Below are positions 1 to 10,395 of a stretch of 64,000 nt of DNA, one piece after another. The first letter of the stretch is position 1, and each line of letters begins with the position of its first letter. The position numbers and the translations under genes are program-made. The DNA comes from Glandiceps talaboti (taxonomy: Eukaryota > Hemichordata > Enteropneusta > Spengelidae). The notes below the pieces were generated by a model that saw only the letters and a program-made list of their open reading frames with translations, had not been told where the DNA came from and did no database searches. Where the stretch lies: positions 15,021,003 through 15,085,002 of the forward strand of contig NC_135551.1 in NCBI RefSeq assembly GCF_964340395.1. Reading direction: 5' to 3'.

Positions 1-40
1 CCTTTCTCTAAACTGTACCCCTCAAATGTTGAAATATTTA

Positions 41-104
41 AACCTGCAACCTGCAGATTTCAAGCTGGCCACTCTAACCATTCGTCCATAATGACGCCAA
101 TCTT
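41..104 (-). repeat. tRNA-headed SINE, head remnant in intron 4 of gene A
   Basis: Read on the minus strand this keeps an A-box-like TGGTTAGAGT and the start of a B-box-like stretch (GCAGGTT), as in the fuller copies in genes B and C at the same intron position. The body and tail of this copy are gone. It is an old insertion that predates the tandem duplication. Confidence 0.6.
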
Positions 105-908
105 CAATAACAGTTACTATAGGATACATGCGCCTAGTTGTCATCATTGTGTATACCAAATTACTTTGAATTTGAAGCTTGTGTTCTTAAGATTAAGCGT
201 AATTACAAAAACAACGTTTGTTCTGAAAATGTTACATTGATATTCGATCATTGAATGTTTTTGAGATATCGTGTTGACAGTCGAGCAGAGAGACAGACTG
301 ATAGATGGACATACAGGCAGATAAAAGCATAATATAACCTTTTCTCAACGAACTTCAAGGTAGAACTGCTTGTTTCTCGCATTCCACTGGCAATGCACAC
401 ATAAATTCATCGTGTATCGTGTGTGTGTAAAGTAGCATTTGACGGTCCTCAATGTTAGTAGCATAGCATAGACAGTGGTAAAAGACACTTGGGAATGTGG
501 AAGCAAACATATAATATTTCCATATCAGAATGACACAGATGGAACAACGAATGTAAAATCATTTGATTAAAGGTATTAAGTATGATGCAAGTAATGCCTT
601 CGCTACTGCTCGCGCTCTATCATTATTGTGCGACATGTGCGCAAATTCTACCTACAAGGCATCTTCTCACTGGCACACCAATCTATCCTATTCATAGTTT
701 CTCAAATATCTATCTTAATTACATGTAAGCTGAGCATTACATTAGTCTTAATTACACACACACGCTAACAAGTGACGTGCGAACAAAAACAGTGTCTGGG
801 CATAGCTAACATAACTTACAAAACGTGTTTTCCCCGAGTGAATCCAGCATTATGCCAAGTTGAAAATAAAAGCGTTACATTTTGATCATATCTCGGGAAA
901 ATGTGTTT

Positions 909-913
<5 letters not shown>
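105..913 (+). other. intron 4 of P450-A (partial), paralogous to introns of B and C
   Basis: This aligns by eye, block for block, with intron 4 of gene B (from about 12,350) and gene C (from about 22,320), with small indels. No coding signal and no RNA gene were seen. It is the 3' part of an intron whose beginning lies off the left edge. Confidence 0.7.
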
Positions 914-942
<29 letters not shown>

Positions 943-1127
943 TTGGTTTCTTATATAGCGCTTTCCCACTCCGTGCTCAAAGCGCTTTACAATTATTACC
1001 CCTGGCTCGGATCAGAACAGCACAACGGCCCTTTAGTCTTCCTCAACTCCCCGGGGAGCATACAATCCATTGCAGCCATTTAAGCGCATAGGATTAAAGC
1101 CTTCACATTGCAACCTACAACCTACAT
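914..1127 (-). mobile_element. 5'-truncated SINE inserted only in gene A
   Basis: A (TAA)n tract at the left is followed by a tail module with paired AGCGCTTT motifs, typical of SINEs that borrowed an L2/CR1-like 3' end. It lies on the minus strand and lacks the tRNA head. Genes B and C have an uninterrupted TTTGTTAACAAAC here, whereas A carries GTTAA on both sides (909-913 and 1128-1132), so it looks like a target-site duplication. The insertion is younger than the gene duplication. Confidence 0.75.
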
Positions 1128-1233
1128 GTTAACAAACAAAAACATTTATTCCAGACATGTATCAAACGCTTTTTTAACTTATCATTTGATTCTTTCTTCA
1201 TTTAATTGGTTTTGTTACATAATTTTTTTACAG

Positions 1234-1832
1234 GGTCTGAAACTATCGTAGCTTCCATTGAGTGGTTCCTCATAGAAATGATGTTAAATCCTGAAATACA
1301 GAAGAAAATCCACCAAGAAATCGATGACGTCGTTGGTGTTGATCGTCGTCCAGTGTATGCTGATCACGACAATTTACCTTATCTAAAGGCTGCTATGTAC
1401 GAATCTTTACGTTTACACTCAATAGGGCCTCTCAGTGTCTTCCATCGTACACTGTGTACCACATCTGTCAATGGATGTCAAATTCCTGATGACACACTCA
1501 TCATCCCAAATCATTGGGCCATAGATCACGATCCAGATATTTTCGAAGATCCTTATGTTTTCAGACCAGGGCGATTTATTGATGGTAACACGGGTAGATG
1601 TGTCTCTTTTAATGAGATGAATTTTACTCCTTTTGGTATGGGTAGACGAGTATGCCTTGGAGAAATGTTGGCAAAAATGGAGTATTTCTTGATTGCTGCT
1701 AATTTACTGCATCAATTTGAAGTCACAGAGTCTGTGGTCCATGGTAAACCTTCCACAGAAGGTGTGCTTGGTTTAACATATAATCCAAAACCTTTCAAAA
1801 TGTTAGTAGGAAAACGAAACAGCCAGAAGTAG
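1234..1832 (+). CDS. P450-A, last exon of a CYP2-clan cytochrome P450 (partial)
   Basis: This is the terminal 599-bp exon of a microsomal heme monooxygenase; the other four exons lie left of the window. It opens after a TTTTTACAG acceptor in the I-helix (GSET, completing AGSET with the upstream exon), then shows the K-helix ExxR (ESLR), a PxRF-type meander motif reading PGRF, and the heme loop FGMGRRVCLGE with the thiolate cysteine. It ends NSQK then TAG. The length equals exon 5 of the four paralogs exactly. A shares the PGRF variant with B, while C, D and E have PERF. The frame is open and all key residues are present, so this part looks functional. The substrate cannot be read from sequence; xenobiotics, steroids or fatty acids are the family's usual range. 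Confidence 0.93.
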
Positions 1833-4800
1833 TGTATAGAAATTGAATTGTACCGATTACTGACCTACTTGATGGTAATTGTTGTCAGTCAATCAATTAT
1901 GTGAAGTCAGTTAGTTTAGCGCTGTTTCCCTAGATAACTAATTTCTAACCGACTAATTTAACTAACATTAAAAGCGCTACTTTCATATTTTTGAATATTT
2001 ACCGATCATTCTAATGAAAGCAGTACATATTATCTAACATTCTCTTTACTATCACTGTTAGAAATGTAAGAATTTTGTCAAACTTTAGTATTGTATGAGT
2101 GAAAACTATAATTCGAAACAAAACATTGCTTTTTGTTGTTTGTATTGCATACATTTCTAATTCTTAGAGTTGAAATATCAGCTATCCTTGTTCGCTTTAA
2201 CTTTCTTTCAGTAGTGACTTGTGTATCACTCGGTATATATGCTCCATAACATTTCAGATTATTTCATTATGATTTATGGAAATTCAACTTTATGTATAGA
2301 CAGAATTGTATACACTGGCTGCTGCCAGTCGACTGGATTTAACTTGACATTCGTTGATCTAGATATATTATCTGGTGTAGACATGAATCACTTAATAATT
2401 TATAATGGAACATCAAGTTTTATAGCACATGTACATTTTTGTATTAAAATTTATTAAACCAGTGGAGTGGATTGAACTTGGCTTAGCACTAGTTTTAAGC
2501 ATTATTGTTACACGCCAGGTAAAAGCACCAGATTTGGCATGAACCTACTTATTGATTTTAGAGGGGAGCACGCTTGAATATTTGCATAAATTTGCATAAA
2601 TCAGTAATATTAGAAATAGCCACCAACACCCTTGAGAAATCCCATGTTTCTGTGAAATAAGGCACCAAACTTGACATTCACATTCTTTTGGAACCCATTT
2701 TTTTGTCTCGGACTCTTGTTGAATATTTCTATACATTTGCATAAATTAATGATTTTCAAAATGGCACAATCAACCTGGAACAATTGTATGACAGAGAAAT
2801 AACTTACTTAAGGTAGGAGGTGTCAAATTTGAATTACGGCAACGACGCAACTTTCGGCGTTTTCGGCGTTTGGAAGTGAAGTGAAGTGAAGTGTTATATG
2901 TTTTTCGATCGCTGTACATACTCATGAATTAGATTTTTAGGGTGGACGGAAGGTAATTGCGTATGAGTTGTCCTTGCGAAGAAAATTATCTTTACTACCA
3001 TGACTTAAAGAGGGTCTGTCTTATAAATGTTAGACTTGATGAAATGTATCAACAACCACACTCCCTGTATTGCCGGTCAGGCAAAACATTGACGTGCGAA
3101 ACTGAAAAGTTGGAGTCGGCCATATCAAAAAGATAACACTACGTTCAGTGTCTGACGCTAGAATTTCATCTCTCAAGCTACTAAATGTCATCCCATTATA
3201 CATATGTGCAAAGTTAAACAAGCTCATTTTAATTTTTGTCAAAATTCAACAAAATTTCATAAAAACTTTCTGTCAAAAATGTCAATTCTAGAATTTAAAC
3301 GGACGTGGTGACCCACTATTATTTTGTCATTGATAAATAGCGTGAATAATACATGTACATTGTACACATACAGCATATACAAATAATCTATCACGGACTT
3401 TTATCATTTTTTTTGCATTTTTCTTTAAAAATCGTAAAGCAGGTGGGGATAAAATAACATAGTATTTTATGAAATAATGCAAAGAAATTACAAACATATA
3501 TGTCTGGACATAATACACATTGCACTAAAATATGTAAGTTCATTAAGTGCTCCAGGGATAATCTTTAACTGTCTAAAATTATGATGTAATTAGTTGTTGG
3601 AAATCTACTTATTTTGACAAAAAACAATATGTATAGATACAAAAACTGCCATTATCTTGAAATCAAAGGTGGTGACATAGTATTTTCTTTGCATTTTTTT
3701 TTACATATTCAGTTATCACTGCTTAGGTATGCACAGTATAAGAAAAATCTATCGACTTTTTTGAATTTGACATCTTGGAATGAGTGTTCCATTCCTGACC
3801 TAATCACATATTTAGCCCCAAGAGCCCGTTTGGAAACATGCTGACATTTGAATAAATCAGAAAAAATAAGATGGTCACTATCTGTGAAATAGCTTAATAT
3901 GCATAAATTCATACTGATTTAAGAGCAATATATATAAAATGTTTCGTTTGATCTATTTTTAATTAATTACCAAGAAAAGAACGCTAAATATTTACACAAA
4001 TGTGCTTAGATTAGAAATTTCAAAACGTTTTGTTTTGGTACACTTTAAAAAAAGCTAATAGTTCTGGTAAATAACGCACTTTCCTCAGCTGAATCATGAT
4101 ATATAGGTCTCCTGTCATATATAACTACAATGCCCATTTCTGAAAATGGTATTTTCCCCTAATATCACAAGAATGATGTGATGGAAGAAGAATTCAGAAT
4201 GCAGAGCTCTTTTGAAAAGCTCTGCAAGAATGTTACTGTCTTGGAAAGCTAGTGATTGTAAGAAAAAACACTGTATAACTTCACAATTTCACAGGTAAAT
4301 TCTCACCTGAAAGTATCGAACAAGTTTAGTGTTGATGCCAAGATGCCCTCTGACTTCACCTAATGTATGCATGTGTTCTTTCTTCAGAAACTAACCATGA
4401 GAGCAATCTCTGCTGTAGTGTCTGTGAAATATGAAGAACTTCCGAAATGACTTTTTTCTTGCCATTCTGGTAATATAAGCTCGGACAACAATTTTCAACA
4501 TAGGAATCATAGTTGTATTATGAAAACCTCTATTTACTACGCTCTTCGCTACTTTGGAATACAAAATGTCAAAGTACCTTATTTCCTAGGAATATATTTT
4601 TACAGTGTGACAGCATCTAGTTGACGTTTAGTTATTTAGGCAAATTTATACAAATATTTAAGGACTTTAAAAGTTGTTAATGTATTATCATTAAATAGAT
4701 CTTTATGAACACTCACGCCAGATGTCTTTATTTCTTTCAATTTTAAATTTTTTAGAATGATGACAGCCATTTTTAATTTGACTGGTATATGTAAATTTAT

Positions 4801-5040
4801 TCTAATTTTCAGGAGGGTTTCTATATTAAAATCAATTAGTACGTTCGGAGGAACAAGTATGCCAAATTTGGCACCTTTATGTAAATTATTTTCCTGAATT
4901 ATAGGTGTTTTCAATGGTACTAATGGCCATTGTGAATTATTTTTATAAATATATGCAAATATTCCAAAAAATCTTCCAGGATAAAATCAATAAATTGATT
5001 TTAAGCATGATTAATGTCAACATTAGTGCCTTTCAGTAAG
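1833..5040 (+). other. 3' flank of P450-A
   Basis: The first 600 bp or so are paralogous to the flanks of B and C up to an ATTAAA near 2441, a possible polyadenylation signal and 3' UTR end. After that come AT-rich degenerate repeats with many ATTTGCAT-like motifs. Short frames near 4390 are not kept open among A, B and C, so no gene is called. Confidence 0.55.
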
Positions 5041-5045
5041 TCATT

Positions 5046-5470
5046 TGTCTAGTAATCCCTGTTGTCACCTTTGCAATATAGGTGATCATTTGGCTGTTGC
5101 TATGGGCGTGGTCTTGTTTCTAGGTACATTTACATCATATTTTGAATTTATATTCATTTTTTATTAATCGCTGTTCTTTACAATATGCGATCATTTGAAT
5201 GTTGCTAGGGGCGTGGCCTTGTTGCTAGGCATATTTGAATACTGTTTTTGAATGCTTATTCATTTGTCTAAGAATCCCTGTTGTTATATTTGTAAAATAC
5301 ACCATCACATGGCTGTTGGTATGGACGTGGTCATGGTTGCTAGTGATATTTGCAAACATCTTTGAATGTTTACTCACTCGCAAACCAGATGATGTAGCTT
5401 TAGCAAAATATACTCGCATTTGGTTGTTGCTAAGGGCGTCGTCATGGTTGCTCCCATTGACTAAGTACGT
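5046..5470 (+). repeat. tandem repeat, about four 105-116 bp units
   Basis: Each unit reads roughly AATCCCTGTT, an ATATGCGATCATTTG-like piece, TGTTGCTAGGGGCGTGG and TTGCTAGG, followed by ATTTGAAT. Four diverged units follow each other here, and a longer array of the same family lies at 27,643-28,660. Confidence 0.7.
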
Positions 5471-5804
5471 TCCGAGATATAAGTTTTTGTCCAAAATTCA
5501 CATTTTAGACCTAATTTGCATATCGCTGATGAGAGCATTATATGCTTGCTATTTCTTCATCTATACATCCCAATTAAACTTCAGCCCAATCTGCTCAGTG
5601 ACAAAGATGTTTTCTTGACAAAAATACATATTCATAGTTCTAATTTGCATATTATTGATGGAATCATCGTGTCAAGAACAAATCTTTTAAAACATACACA
5701 TCCCAAAATGCTTTTCCTCCAAATTTCAGATCAATCTGCCCAGTCAATTTTGAGTTTAATTATTTTGACCAAAAATGACATTTTGTTACCCAATTGCTAT
5801 AGAA
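5471..5804. other. spacer, paralogous to 28,661-28,920
   Basis: This is AT-rich spacer shared with the region downstream of gene C. No gene was seen. Confidence 0.5.
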
Positions 5805-5890
5805 ACTGAAACGGTCCTGTTTTCTGTAGAATGGTTCTTGTTAGAAATAGTTACACGCTGAAATACAGAAGACAAACCTTCATTGGAGAA
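5805..5890 (+). pseudogene. P450 exon-5 relic between A and B
   Basis: This aligns with the first 85 bases or so of P450 exon 5. It keeps GAAAC, TGGTTCTT, TTAGAAAT and CTGAAATACAGAAGA in order and spacing. Translated, it gives E-T-V, V-E-W-F-L-L-E then a stop where the gene has N-P-E-I-Q. There is no upstream exon and no continuation to the K-helix. It is a dead fragment of a former P450 copy. Confidence 0.75.
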
Positions 5891-6640
5891 ATTGGTGGCA
5901 ACAAATAAATACTACAAAGTGTCTCTGACAATGCAGGGAATAGCTGAATTTCATTAACTGGACCTGAATATCCAGGTCTAGGTCAAAGGTTAATGTCTAA
6001 GAAGAAAGGTTAAACCTAGCAATATAGTAATGGAGACTTTTTATCTCGAATTGATTGACGAACAGCCTTAACAACAACATACGAAATGCTATGAATACAC
6101 ACAGATACGGTGATAGATTTTAACTCGCACCCTTCTACCGAAAATGTTTATTCAACCATTCTCAATCAATAATGACTGTCAATATATCATCCACGACTTG
6201 CTCATTGTCTTGTAGGTCAGACATGTTCTGATACTTGCCCCATTAACGTGTAACCTACCAACCCTAGGCTCATTGTCACCTGTCCCAGATAGTTTCATTC
6301 AGTTTTACACGTAGACCAGTATGTGCCTCGTAAATAAATGTATTAAGGGGAACGAAGGTGAGACTGCTGTATCTTCAGTGCATTTCTGTATGCTTAGTTG
6401 ACAGAGAACGATCACCTTCATGAACCCTGCCTTACTAAGCCCCTCTAACATATTCATAAGATTGGCAGATGTGGCAGACGATGGTCTGTTGTAAACTGGG
6501 GCAAGGCATTCTGTGACGCAAATAATGTTAGGAGTTTCACACCTCTGTAAACTGTTGCCCAAATAATACTCACTCTATTATTATTTTAATCATGTATAAT
6601 AGGCACCCCTTCCAGATGTAATGCTCCTCATTTTGTTGAA
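5891..6640. other. spacer block shared with two other intergenic regions
   Basis: From about 6055 to 6600 this matches 29,660-30,610 and in part 46,910-47,110, so it is a duplicated spacer. The B-C junction near 16,020 and the C flank near 26,070 join directly across the point where A-B carries the 5040-6640 block. No gene was seen. Confidence 0.55.
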
Positions 6641-6790
6641 ATATACGATTTTCCTTGGTTGATGGCGATTTGTTTGAATTCTACTGATTTAGGCAAATAT
6701 ATGCAGATATTGAAATGGGCTCCCATTCTAAAATCACTATTTAAGGGTTTAAAATGAATGCAATATTATTGCAACACAGTACAGTCATAA

Positions 6791-8346
6791 GGGATCGGTC
6801 AGTTTCTTCGGCTGGGGGAGGGGGGATTGGGAGGGGGGGGGGGGGGTTCACCCTGTTTTAGCACAACTGAACTGACAATGTTAAGTAGTGCTATATGCAT
6901 GGCATAGTGTTTGTCCGTCCGTCCGTCTGTGTGTGTGTGTGTGTGTGTGTGTGTAAACAACTTAAAGTCAAAAACCAATGGACTGATTGCCACTATATTT
7001 GGTGGGTGTATTACCTTGGGTGTCTAGATGGGAAATTGTGCAAAAATGATCTTCCACCGGTGTGTGATGTGGGTCAAAAAATGTGATTTTTGTTCCAAAA
7101 ACTTAAACTCAAAAACTACTGGGCAGATCGATCTAAAATTTGGTGGGAACATGTTTAGATTGAGATTTGTACACAACATGATGATCCCATCAGTGATATG
7201 CAAATTAGGGATAATAACAGTGTGTTTTTGGTAAAAAATCTTTAACTCCAAAACTACTGAGTAGATTGGGCTGAAACGTAATCGGGGTACTTTTAAAAAA
7301 AATGTACAGTTGTGCTACAATGACCACCTAAAGTTCTGTGACATATCAGTGACTTTACTATACATGCAATATCAATGCCACTGTACCGATGTTATGGGTC
7401 CATTTTTATGTGACATGCGAAACTCATTTAAACCTTGCATTTACTTCAGCTTCGAAAACTTTCGAAGCTCAACCTCAAAGGCTATGAACAACCTAACCGG
7501 ATCTGCTAGGGGAGACCCCTAGGACTCCCTCATCCACAAAGGTCACTCATGCATTCAACCAACAATCAGAGATGCACCAACCTTTTTAATGTCACAATGG
7601 TATTAAACTTTTCTTAAGAATGTTCACCCTATGCTAAATTTAGATGATATTGTCTTTTTAAAAATGTGAAATATTTGCCAAAATAGTAAAAACATTGCCT
7701 TAAAACGCCAAATCTCCCTTACAAATGATACTACCAGTAGATGTGCTGACCTTATACTATAATGATTAAGAACCCATTTCAACTATATGTAAGTATGTAA
7801 GTTATAAGTAATAGTTTTTGCCTGAAATTGCCTGAATATCCTAAACATGGGTTTCAAGAGTAAAAAAAACCCCAGAACTTCTAGGGGGAGACCCCCTAGC
7901 CCCCCACAAGAGGTAGACTTTATTTATCCCAGTCTTAAGCTCTTCCCCCTATACCTCTTACTGTCAAGATACTATTAAACTTTATTTCAACCCTATGTAG
8001 TTGCTTTTTACATGTTGGTGCTGTCTTGTGCCGCTTGGAAATTATTGCCTGAAAGTGTGAATAGTCTCAAAATTGCCTATTAAGAGTTCAAAAGCTCCAG
8101 GGCTTCTAGGGGACACCCCTTCGGCCCCCATGAGAGGTGTATATATTCCCTTCTCAACTCCATTATGCATATACATTTACCCTGTGTTGTCAATAATTAT
8201 ATGATAGTGCTATCCCAAGTATTTGTGAGACAGTCAAGCAGTCCACTCTGAGTCACACTAAAAAAATACATGTCATGTGATATGATATGGGAGGGGGTTA
8301 AAAACCCCCCCCCCCCCCAACACCGCCTGAAGAAACTGACTGGTCC
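6791..8346. mobile_element. TIR DNA transposon, non-autonomous, Harbinger-like (copy 1)
   Basis: The ends are inverted copies: GGGATCGGTCAGTTTCTTCG on the left and, read in reverse complement, GGACCAGTCAGTTTCTTCAG on the right, flanked by TAA on both sides. A TWA 3-bp duplication is typical of PIF/Harbinger elements. Inside are a GT microsatellite, about three diverged units built around AACTCAAAAACTACTG, and three units built around CTAGGGGGAGACCCCCTAG. No transposase frame is present. The element ends about 370 bp upstream of the start codon of gene B. Confidence 0.75.
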
Positions 8347-8713
8347 TAACATTTGTTTCTGTGATCGCGCAAGTTCACTTACGGCGAAATAAATTATTCT
8401 TATTTGGCGGCTGTGCCTGTGGGCTAAGTACTAGTCTGTATTCAGACGCAGATTATATTTTGTCGTATTCCTCAAAATCCTTCTGAAATATGTTTTATTT
8501 AACTACTAATCTAGTTGTATGCAAGTACATAACCTATAACATACAATAGTATAAAGCATGTGTACAGAACGCTCGCTACTCACTCACTAAGGATTCGAAC
8601 ACCTAAAATATAATCTATCTTCTGTAAGTTATCGCCTCCAAAACGCCCTCTAGCCTCTCGCCATGATAACGAAACGCCTGTGAAACATAATATGAAACAC
8701 TGACAAAGTAGCC
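8347..8713 (+). promoter_or_regulatory. conserved upstream block of P450-B
   Basis: About 365 bp between the TIR element and the ATG are nearly collinear with the block before gene C (17,926-18,293). An AATATAAT stretch near 8608, about 105 bp before the ATG, could serve as a TATA box. GTAGCC before the ATG is a fair start context. Promoter function is inferred only from position and conservation. Confidence 0.35.
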
Positions 8714-10316
8714 ATGTTGACCGAGGCCGTGTTAGCAGTTATCGCAATCATTTTCATCTTGATTGCCAGGATGTCAAACAGACCTAAATTACCTAAAACC
8801 TACCCTAAAGGTCCACCTGGTTGGCCAGTGATCGGTAACTTACTACAACTTGGATCACAACCACACTTGAAGCTGACTGAATGGAGTCGCCAGTACGGTA
8901 AGAGTAGCATTATTACTAAACTAACAAAGAACTTGTCTAAACGAATTTAAACATATTGAAAAGATCACCACATTCCTGTACAGTTTCCTCAAATGTGAAA
9001 TATGTAACATTGTCTTTATTTCATAATCAATTTATGTGCAGTATTTAGATATATGTCAATATGAAGTTATAAATCTACAGCTCTCGTAAATTTAAATCTA
9101 GGGCACCTTTACTTACTCATATGCAAATACGTTATGCATTCATTACATGTTGTTTACCTGGGTCAGGGACGGGTGTTTCTAAGCATTGGCAGCCTGCAGG
9201 ATATACAGACCAATTGAACGGAAAATAAAGCAACAGCGGACAAAAACAATATGCAGATTTCTTTAATTTTTATGCCATGTGACCCTGGTTGATTAAAGAA
9301 GTTATGCAACTTGAGTACTAATAATCTGTATAAGCTAAGCTTTTCCCCTGATCTTTCCATATACTCAATATATATTGTAATCAAACATTTGAAAAGTTTC
9401 TAGCAATATCGACCGCAAACGTGTGAAATATGATAGTCATTGGGTTAAATTAGTTTTATTTATACAAAATAATATGCTAATATGCAATTCATGACCATTA
9501 TGTTTTGTAAAGAATTATGTAAATTAAACTGATTCATATGCAAACCGATGAAGGAAACATAATATATTAGGTGGTGTTATCGATGTTAACACCTAATCAA
9601 ATGTCGGAGGTAAAACTCTAACGTCTGCATGCTGTATGATCAGTATATCACCTTGCGGACCATACTCTACTCAATAAAGTCGTGTGATTCCATTCTGAAT
9701 AGTGGTAACTTACTGTAAGATCATTGGGGTGTATGAAAAACAAATTGCTGATGTGAAGACAGGTAAACGGATTGTATTGCTTACAATACCATATAAATGT
9801 CAACGTAAAATAATTTGTTGTTGGAAGGGAGGCGCTTGATTTTTATATAAGATGGAGAGAGTTAGTGAAAACAATACATAACCAATGCAAGTTATCATTT
9901 GTTGTTTCAGGCTCTGTGTACAGTTTGAACCTGTGCAAAACTCGTGTTGTGGTTTTGAATTCTTACAAGGCGTTGTCTGAAGCAATGGTTGACAGAAAGG
10001 CGGACTTTGCAGGTCGTCCCCGTGATTTCATATCCATGGAGATTACGACAGGGTATAAAGCGTTCTCCACCATGGATTACGATGAATTTTGTAAAGTGGT
10101 GAGGAAGAGTGCACATACTGCTTTACGTGTAAACGGAACAGAGAGATGGAGTGAGGTCATCACAATGCAGGTAGACAAGCTGATAGGTATGACTATATGC
10201 TTATCCTAATTTTGTAGTAATATGAAGTCATTTCTTATTCATTTGTAACGTATTTTTATGATTGTTAATTCGGCCTAAACAGTTTTCACAAGATTGTAAT
10301 TATGCAATAACAACAA

Positions 10317-10395
<79 letters not shown>

